From Helopsaltes ochotensis (lineage: Eukaryota; Chordata; Aves; Passeriformes; Locustellidae): a DNA stretch of 64,000 nucleotides. The translations under genes and the position numbers were made by a program. Positions 59,001-64,000 of the stretch are shown piece after piece; the first letter of the stretch is position 1; the number at the start of each line of letters is the position of its first letter. The notes under the pieces are model-generated. The model saw only the letters and a list, made by a program, of their open reading frames with translations, did no database searches and was not told the origin of the DNA. The stretch covers positions 398,741 to 462,740 of the forward strand of contig VXBM01000240.1 of assembly GCA_013400155.1 (NCBI GenBank), given 5' to 3'.

Positions 59001-62000
59001 AAGCAGGTAGTTAGTATGAAAAACTGATCACACAGTAAGTGTCTCAGCTGTATTGTTTAATCTTTGTTGAACCATAAAATTAAATTACTCTCAAGCCTAG
59101 AGAGCTTCCACTTCTGGGTTTTGAGAAGCTTTTAATTCTGAATCCATAGTAAGGGTAGTTAATGCAGCATAGTATATATCATAAAGTACTAATTTAGAGA
59201 CTAGGAAAAAAGTGTTTGGTGTACTGGCTACATGTCTTATTTTCAGACACTGAACTCTGTTTTCATCTTTTATTCAAAAGCCAAAAAAATTCTTAGTGAA
59301 AAGTTTAATTAAAAATGACAGATAAAGTGAGAGATGAAAAGAAAGCATTGGGTTGAAAGAAAATGTGGGTATTAGTGGGATGGCAGTTCACTGTATTACA
59401 GCTTGTGATGTTCTCCAAGGGAGAAGAATTTTTTATTTCCTCACAATTCATGTTGTGCTTCTGAAAAATACTGAGATAGGGGAAGAAGGATAGAGGTGAT
59501 GTCTTGGTGTTCTCCTTCGGACATGCTGACCACTGAAGGGAAAGGTTTGCTCCAAAACTCTGGACTGAAGAGAGAATGAAGAGGGATTTCATAATGCAAT
59601 ATACTCCCACCTCATGTCAGTCAACAGTTTATCTTATTCTTGATCCTTTTTTTAATCCTGCATTCCATTTTTCTCTCTTTCTATATAACAGTGTTTCTTT
59701 CAATTAACTGTTCAGTCTAAGTTAGCTCTTCAGTTTTTTGTGGGGATGTATTTTTATAAAATTGCTACAACCCAAAGTTGCTTGGGAGATGAGCCTGTGA
59801 ATAATGGAGATAGTGTTCATTACGTACTTGTTTGCTCTGGCTGCCTCAGTAGGCAACCCTGTTGCCTCCAAAGCTTATTTGTGTTTAATCTTAGGGAACT
59901 AAATACTCCTGTTAGATGGGCTGGGAAAGGTTACTAAGAACAGCTATTCACTGAACACCTTAGTGCATTTATTTTGAAAGAATAGGCACATATACAGACA
60001 TGGCAAAAGGTGGTCAGCCAGCCATGGCTCAAACTTGAATGCAGTGAGATTTAATTGCCGGTGTTGGGCACATGGGGAAGCAGAGTTTGAGAGGTGTGTT
60101 CCAAATCTTCTCCACTATTCTTGATGGTTGAGATACTGTAGTTATTTATGTTAAAAAGATTTAATTCTAGCAAGGCTTCACTGATGCAAGGTTAGTCATT
60201 TTTAGCAGATTTTAGCAATCAAAAGATAAATCTTCTGCGGCAGTTGAAGCTGGAAGCAGATCAAAATGGTCTGCAGAAAAAGAATTCTGTTTCTTTTAAG
60301 GGTGGAGTTTTGTGTGTTCTATTTAACTTCATATTCTTTTTCTACCATTTGACCTCAAAAGACTAGTAAGGCTTAGGGAAATAACAGCGGAAAAGTAAAC
60401 AAAAGTAGAGTTTTGTCCTTTGCCAGTGTTGAGGTTCTCTTTAACTACCTTCAGTCTTCTCTTCCTTTTTAGTATGACTGATCATCCATCTCCAAATGCT
60501 GACAGTTATCATGCTTTGAAATAGGGAAAACATTTTCTACTGGTTTGTTTTATTTGACCATTGCAAAGTTTTTGGGACCTGTTGTCATTACTTATACATT
60601 ATTTTGACATCCTTTTAACTTTGGTGTGATAGCATAAAAAGCAGTATGGTTTTTGACAATGTTAGCTAACTGAAGAAGTTGCTTAACCTGCATTTTCCAA
60701 AGTGGTATTCTGCTTTTTATTTTGTACTGTATTTTGCATGCTTTTTGAGCACAAACTGTTGAATATACAGAGAAATGGAGCTGTGATATATTGCTTTTCT
60801 GTTCAGTCCTGCTTATCTTGTCTTCTTGATTCTTACTAGCTCCGGTGTGGCTGAGTTTGTCTTCAGTCTGTTATGTTCTTTTCTGCTGTACTTAGATATT
60901 TTCAGCCAGACTTACCTGGTAGAGCATTTATTGATGCCTTTCGCTAACAACAAAATTACAGCAAACCTTTGAAAGAAGCTTGTGTTGAGGTGTGTTCTCT
61001 CCTGAAACCTTTTTTTAAAAGTAGATATTTATGGCAGCCACACTCTCTGGTGTCTTCTGGTTTGAGAATTTGGCAAATGGAAAGAAACTAGTGAATATTG
61101 TTATGCAGCACAGCAGACCAGTGACCAGGAAAGTAAATTTTTACTTCATGATGTTTGTCTTTTAGAAGGTACTGGTCAAAGTGACCTTGATACTCCACAG
61201 TTTTCTGTTCATTGCTAACTCTGATTAAATAACTGTTTGTCATCCCATCTTGTAAGAGTGATTTTCTTGTGACTAATAACAAGTGTGACTAACAAGTGTT
61301 TCTGTCTTTTCTTTCAGGAAAGAATAATTAACCATGCAGCTGGGAGCCATGGGGTGTCAGGAATATTCATGAAATACGACATCAGTTCACTTATGGTGAC
61401 AGTGACAGAAGAACACATGCCTTTTTGGCAGTTCTTAGTGAGGCTCTGTGGCATTATTGGTGGAATTTTTTCAACTACAGGTGATAATCATCTGTGCCTT
61501 CCTTCTTAAATTCTATCACTTTTTTTTAAATCACGGTGATTGCTATGGATAAGTTACAGGGGGTCCTCATAACAGGTTTAAGACAAAGTGCTCATTTGTA
61601 TGCATTGAAGTGTGCCATGAAATTTACTCAATTTTGGTGTCCCAATCTGGCATTTCTGGTGTTCTGAGGGCTTTACTTTTTGGTAACTATAGTAAAGTTC
61701 CCTTACTCCTGGAAGAGCAAGGCTGTATCTGTCTATAGATATATAGATCTCTGTGTACATGTATGTACACGCACACATACTGATATTCTGTGTATTTCCT
61801 ATTGTTGGGATCCAGTAGTTTAATCAGTGACTAAAAAGTTGAGATAAAATTTCCATCTGAAGTAATTGGGAAGATTTTCCTTATGAATGTGCTGCTGGAT
61901 TTCTTCATCAAAGAAAGTGAACTGAATTGAAAAGGCACAATTCACTTACTGGTCAAGATGAACAGAGTGTCTGGATTACAAGTTGTTTCTTTCCTTGGCT

Positions 62001-63261
62001 CTCATTGGAAGAGAGCTCAGTAAAAAGGCTTCAATCTAAGAGCAGCTTTTCAAAGTAGATATTTCTGTCCCACACAATGTATTTTCACCCATGAAAGCTG
62101 GCAGAGAGAATTACATTTATTTAGTAGGTTTGCTTTCTTGATGCATTTCAGAATGTTAGAATTCTCCCCTGCCCTGCCCTTGATATTTCCATTTTTAATG
62201 TTAATTTCTCAGTGTTCAATGTATAGGTTTACTGCACTGTAACCTGTCTAAGTATGGTGCATAGCTTTGTTGCAATGCTTCCATAAATTTTTACTACTGG
62301 TGACAGTTTAAATCTTGTTTGACATTGCAGGAATTTTACATGGCTTTGGAAGATTTGTAGCAGAAATTATTTTTTGCCGTTTCAGACTGGGCTCTTACAG
62401 ATCCACCTCGGTGAGGAAAACTTCCTCTAAGTATTTCTCTAAGTGGTACAGCTGAGGATAGATGATAAGGACAACTTTGGGACTTGGTCCCAGGAGAATT
62501 TAAGATAGTTGCAATAAACCCTCCCATTGACATGCACATTAGCAGAGATTCAACAGCTTTTAAAAATAGTTGGAAAACCTAAAATGTAAATAAGCAGCAT
62601 TCTCTAACAAACTGAGTTAATGCAGCTGAGTCTCTTAGATGTCCTACATTCTCTTCATTGTCCTTACTATAGTCATTTTATTTTCATATTGCTCCAAAAA
62701 TTACATGTTTCCCAAGCCTGGTCAGTCTCCCTGTCCTGGTTTTGGTTTCACATATCCTTTTGCTTGGCCTGCACCCTGAAGGGGAGGCACTGTGTGCTGC
62801 AGGGGTTCAGTGGTCCTCCTTATTGCTCTGCAGGCTACTGCCAAGCAGTGTGAAAGAGCTGAGCCTTCACCTTTCCCTTCATTAGGCAATAAGAGAATTG
62901 CTTCTCTAGCAACTACTTGATTTGACGTTACTTTTATTTTTCCCATCTAAGCCTGTAGATAGGCTTTGAGACCTTTGCCTTTCTCTCAAATTTGGTTGAA
63001 GTTTGCCAGCTGGCAACGTTACGTGAGTGGGGAGAGAGGAAAGAAGGCAACCATATTTGTATAATAGTACTGGGAGAGGCCAGGTAAAAGGCATTCTGGA
63101 AGTGCACAAGAATAAAGAAGTGTGTGTTTTTGAGGAGGGAGGGAGATTCTGTTTCTAGTCAAGCCATTAATAACACCTTGTTTTTGTTTCACCAGGTCCC
63201 ACTTCCTGATGGCCACACAAGCAACCACTTACCTCTAATTACAGACAATAGTACACATTAG
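46965..63261 (+). CDS. ERGIC2: ERGIC2, ER-Golgi intermediate compartment protein 2
   Basis: Membrane protein that cycles between ER, ERGIC and cis-Golgi with ERGIC3 (and ERGIC1) and is thought to act as a cargo receptor. Thirteen exons splice to 1,134 nt, 377 residues plus stop, matching the human length I recall. The start MRRLNRKKTLNLMKELDAFP and the end DGHTSNHLPLITDNSTH are near-identical to the human protein. Topology by family: short cytosolic N-terminus, membrane segment about residues 36-56 (VSLIAFTTIAFLTIMEF), large lumenal domain including LRINIDITVAMRCQ and IHGHLYVNKVAGNFHITVGK, then a second membrane segment about 311-340 (FWQFLVRLCGIIGGIF) and a short tail. The ATG at 46965 has A at -3 and gives the conserved N-terminus. 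All introns are GT-AG and no break is seen. Confidence 0.97.
49825..49933 (+). CDS. ERGIC2: ERGIC2 coding exon 2 (first membrane segment)
   Basis: Encodes VSLIAFTTIAFLTIMEFMVY then QDTWMKYEYEVDKDFT. Acceptor tttcctctgaccag, donor gtaaca. 109 nt. Confidence 0.97.
51424..51470 (+). CDS. ERGIC2: ERGIC2 coding exon 3
   Basis: A 47-nt exon encoding SKLRINIDITVAMRCQ. Acceptor tttttttcttcccag, donor gtaagt. Confidence 0.96.
52456..52526 (+). CDS. ERGIC2: ERGIC2 coding exon 4
   Basis: Encodes YVGADVLDLAETMVASADG then LIYEP. Acceptor gtgtttaaaatag, donor gtgagt. 71 nt. Confidence 0.96.
53086..53126 (+). CDS. ERGIC2: ERGIC2 coding exon 5
   Basis: A 41-nt exon encoding VPFELTPQQKELQ. Acceptor ttatttttgtttcag, donor gtaaag. 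Confidence 0.95.
53869..53970 (+). CDS. ERGIC2: ERGIC2 coding exon 6
   Basis: Encodes RMLQIIQSRLQEEHSLQDVI then FKSAFKSASTALPP. Acceptor cactctaatctttag, donor gtaaga. 102 nt. Confidence 0.97.
55365..55460 (+). CDS. ERGIC2: ERGIC2 coding exon 7
   Basis: Encodes REDNSLQSPDACRIHGHLYV then NKVAGNFHITVG. Acceptor ttttattttaacag, donor gtatgt. 96 nt. Confidence 0.97.
56214..56269 (+). CDS. ERGIC2: ERGIC2 coding exon 8
   Basis: Encodes KAIPHPRGHAHLAALVSHE. Acceptor ttgctttcttcag, donor gtaagt. 56 nt. Confidence 0.96.
57213..57311 (+). CDS. ERGIC2: ERGIC2 coding exon 9
   Basis: Encodes SYNFSHRIDHLSFGELIPGI then INPLDGTEKIASD. Acceptor tattgtctttcag, donor gtaagt. 99 nt. Confidence 0.97.
58447..58544 (+). 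CDS. ERGIC2: ERGIC2 coding exon 10
   Basis: Encodes HNQMFQYFITVVPTKLHTYK then ISAETHQFSVTER. Acceptor tttttttcttctag, donor gtaagt. 98 nt. Confidence 0.97.
61318..61480 (+). CDS. ERGIC2: ERGIC2 coding exon 11 (second membrane segment starts)
   Basis: Encodes ERIINHAAGSHGVSGIFMKY, the lumenal end, and FWQFLVRLCGIIGGIFSTT, the start of the second membrane segment. Acceptor gtcttttctttcag, donor gtgata. 163 nt. Confidence 0.97.
62331..62410 (+). CDS. ERGIC2: ERGIC2 coding exon 12
   Basis: Encodes GILHGFGRFVAEIIFCRFRL then GSYRSTS. Acceptor ttgtttgacattgcag, donor gtgagg. 80 nt. Confidence 0.96.
63196..63261 (+). CDS. ERGIC2: ERGIC2 coding exon 13 and stop
   Basis: Encodes VPLPDGHTSNHLPLITDNST, H and the stop TAG (63259-63261). 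Acceptor tttttgtttcaccag. The exon continues as 3'UTR. Confidence 0.97.
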   Translation, partial: VPLPDGHTSNHLPLITDNSTH

Positions 63262-64000
63262 CCTCCTGAGAAAATTTTTTTCTTCCTGCCTGATACAGAC
63301 TTTTTTATAATAAAAAAAACCATTGTGCAATATGCTGAGACAGTGCTGATGGGCAGCAAAAAAATGAAGCCTTTACAAAAAAAAACCTCCAACAACAATT
63401 TGTGTAACTTTTTGTCTTTGAATACACATGGAGACATAGGAAATTGTGAGACCAGTGAGGTGGATGATCTTCTGGGAGTGGAGTGTTGCTGCCAATACAG
63501 TATTTGTGGTTGAGCTGACCGTCTTTGTGGTGGCTGCCCGTGACCACTGAAGCATCTTAGTCATGCCTGGGAAGGCTGCAGGCCCCAAGGAGGAAAGAGT
63601 ACACGTGGGATGTGTGCTGCTGGCAGCAGCCACAGTGGGACAGTAACAGAGCTGGAGTTTCTCTTAAATGTGCAAATGGGGATTGGCTTTTCTTGTTCTT
63701 TTATATTGCTGGGGCTGAGGGCTAAGGGACCTTTCATAACGGCTGGGCAGCGATGCTAGAAAATCCTAAGGAAGAGGGGAACAAGAGAGTAAGGTGGAGC
63801 CCAAGCCATGATGCTGGTAACAGCCACTGCCTCTGCAGCCCCACCCTTCCTTAGTGGAAGAAACATGTGGAGCCGTGGACTTCCTCTGTGTTTCCACACA
63901 GCCACTGTGCCAAAAGTGAGTGTCACTTCTGGCATGGGTTTGGAAGTACCCAAGGACTCCAAGAATGCGTTCCAGCCTGCATAGCTTTGGGACTTGGAAT
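63262..64000 (+). other. ERGIC2 3'UTR and downstream sequence
   Basis: No second gene is recognisable to the window edge. In human the next gene on this side, FAR2, would lie tail to tail; none of its exons is visible here. Confidence 0.5.
63309..63314 (+). terminator. Candidate ERGIC2 poly(A) signal AATAAA
   Basis: Canonical hexamer 48 nt after the stop, followed by a GT-rich stretch (gacagtgctgatgg). Use would give a very short 3'UTR; a more distal site beyond the window is equally possible. Confidence 0.3.

Larger units (their letters stand above)
47071..63195 (+). other. ERGIC2 introns between coding exons 1 and 13
   Basis: Outside the listed exons this is AT-rich intron. The longest pieces are 47.1-49.8 kb and 58.5-61.3 kb. 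I saw no LINE, LTR, RNA gene or nested coding gene. Minor simple sequence occurs at 52097-52130 (three GGGG runs split by T runs) and near 55520-55550 (gtat/gt repeat). Confidence 0.6.

Noticed and set aside
62728..62760. ctgtcctggttttggtttc resembling the start of an avian LTR
   Set aside because: The resemblance stops after about 20 bases and no other LTR feature follows.

Overview
This is a 64 kb piece of a vertebrate nuclear genome, most likely a songbird (passerine). The coding exons are split by long AT-rich introns with GT-AG splice sites. The interspersed repeats are CR1 LINE fragments and avian-type retroviral LTRs. Two CpG islands mark promoters. I see no bacterial-type operon, CRISPR array, tRNA or rRNA. 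Two real protein-coding genes are present, arranged head to head.

Left half, minus strand (about 653-32911): laminin subunit beta-4 (LAMB4). I traced 27 consecutive coding exons from the initiator ATG at 32882 down to 653. The reading frame stays open across every junction, giving 4,260 coding nt and 1,420 codons. The order is signal peptide, LN domain, first LE array, LF (domain IV) module, second LE array, and the start of the coiled coil. The last part of the coiled coil and the stop codon lie beyond position 1. One exon (17631-17762) encodes 44 residues that I do not remember from mammalian beta chains. One intron appears to use a GC donor. One intron carries a very long pyrimidine tract, interrupted by an assembly gap, just upstream of its acceptor.

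Middle (about 32.9-46.9 kb): a 14 kb interval between the two coding starts. It holds an orphan CpG island (41.25-41.85 kb), an LTR at 39.34-39.78 kb pointing toward LAMB4, a decayed LTR at 37.2 kb, and the CpG-island promoter of the next gene, which contains a 260-N gap.

Right half, plus strand (about 44.5-63.3 kb): ERGIC2, an ER-Golgi intermediate compartment cargo-receptor protein. It is complete: 13 coding exons, 1,134 nt including stop, 377 residues, the same length I recall for the human protein. Its leader appears to carry two upstream ORFs, one of which overlaps the main start.

The two genes do not work in one pathway in any obvious way. LAMB4 is an extracellular basement-membrane protein and ERGIC2 acts in early secretory traffic. 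As I recall, human LAMB4 (7q31, next to NRCAM and LAMB1) and ERGIC2 (12p11) are not neighbours, so the arrangement here is either an avian synteny junction or a scaffold join to be checked. I found no convincing wholly new biological system. The most interesting items are the extra LAMB4 exon, the uORF arrangement, the orphan island, the LTR insertions and the pyrimidine-repeat splice-site context.
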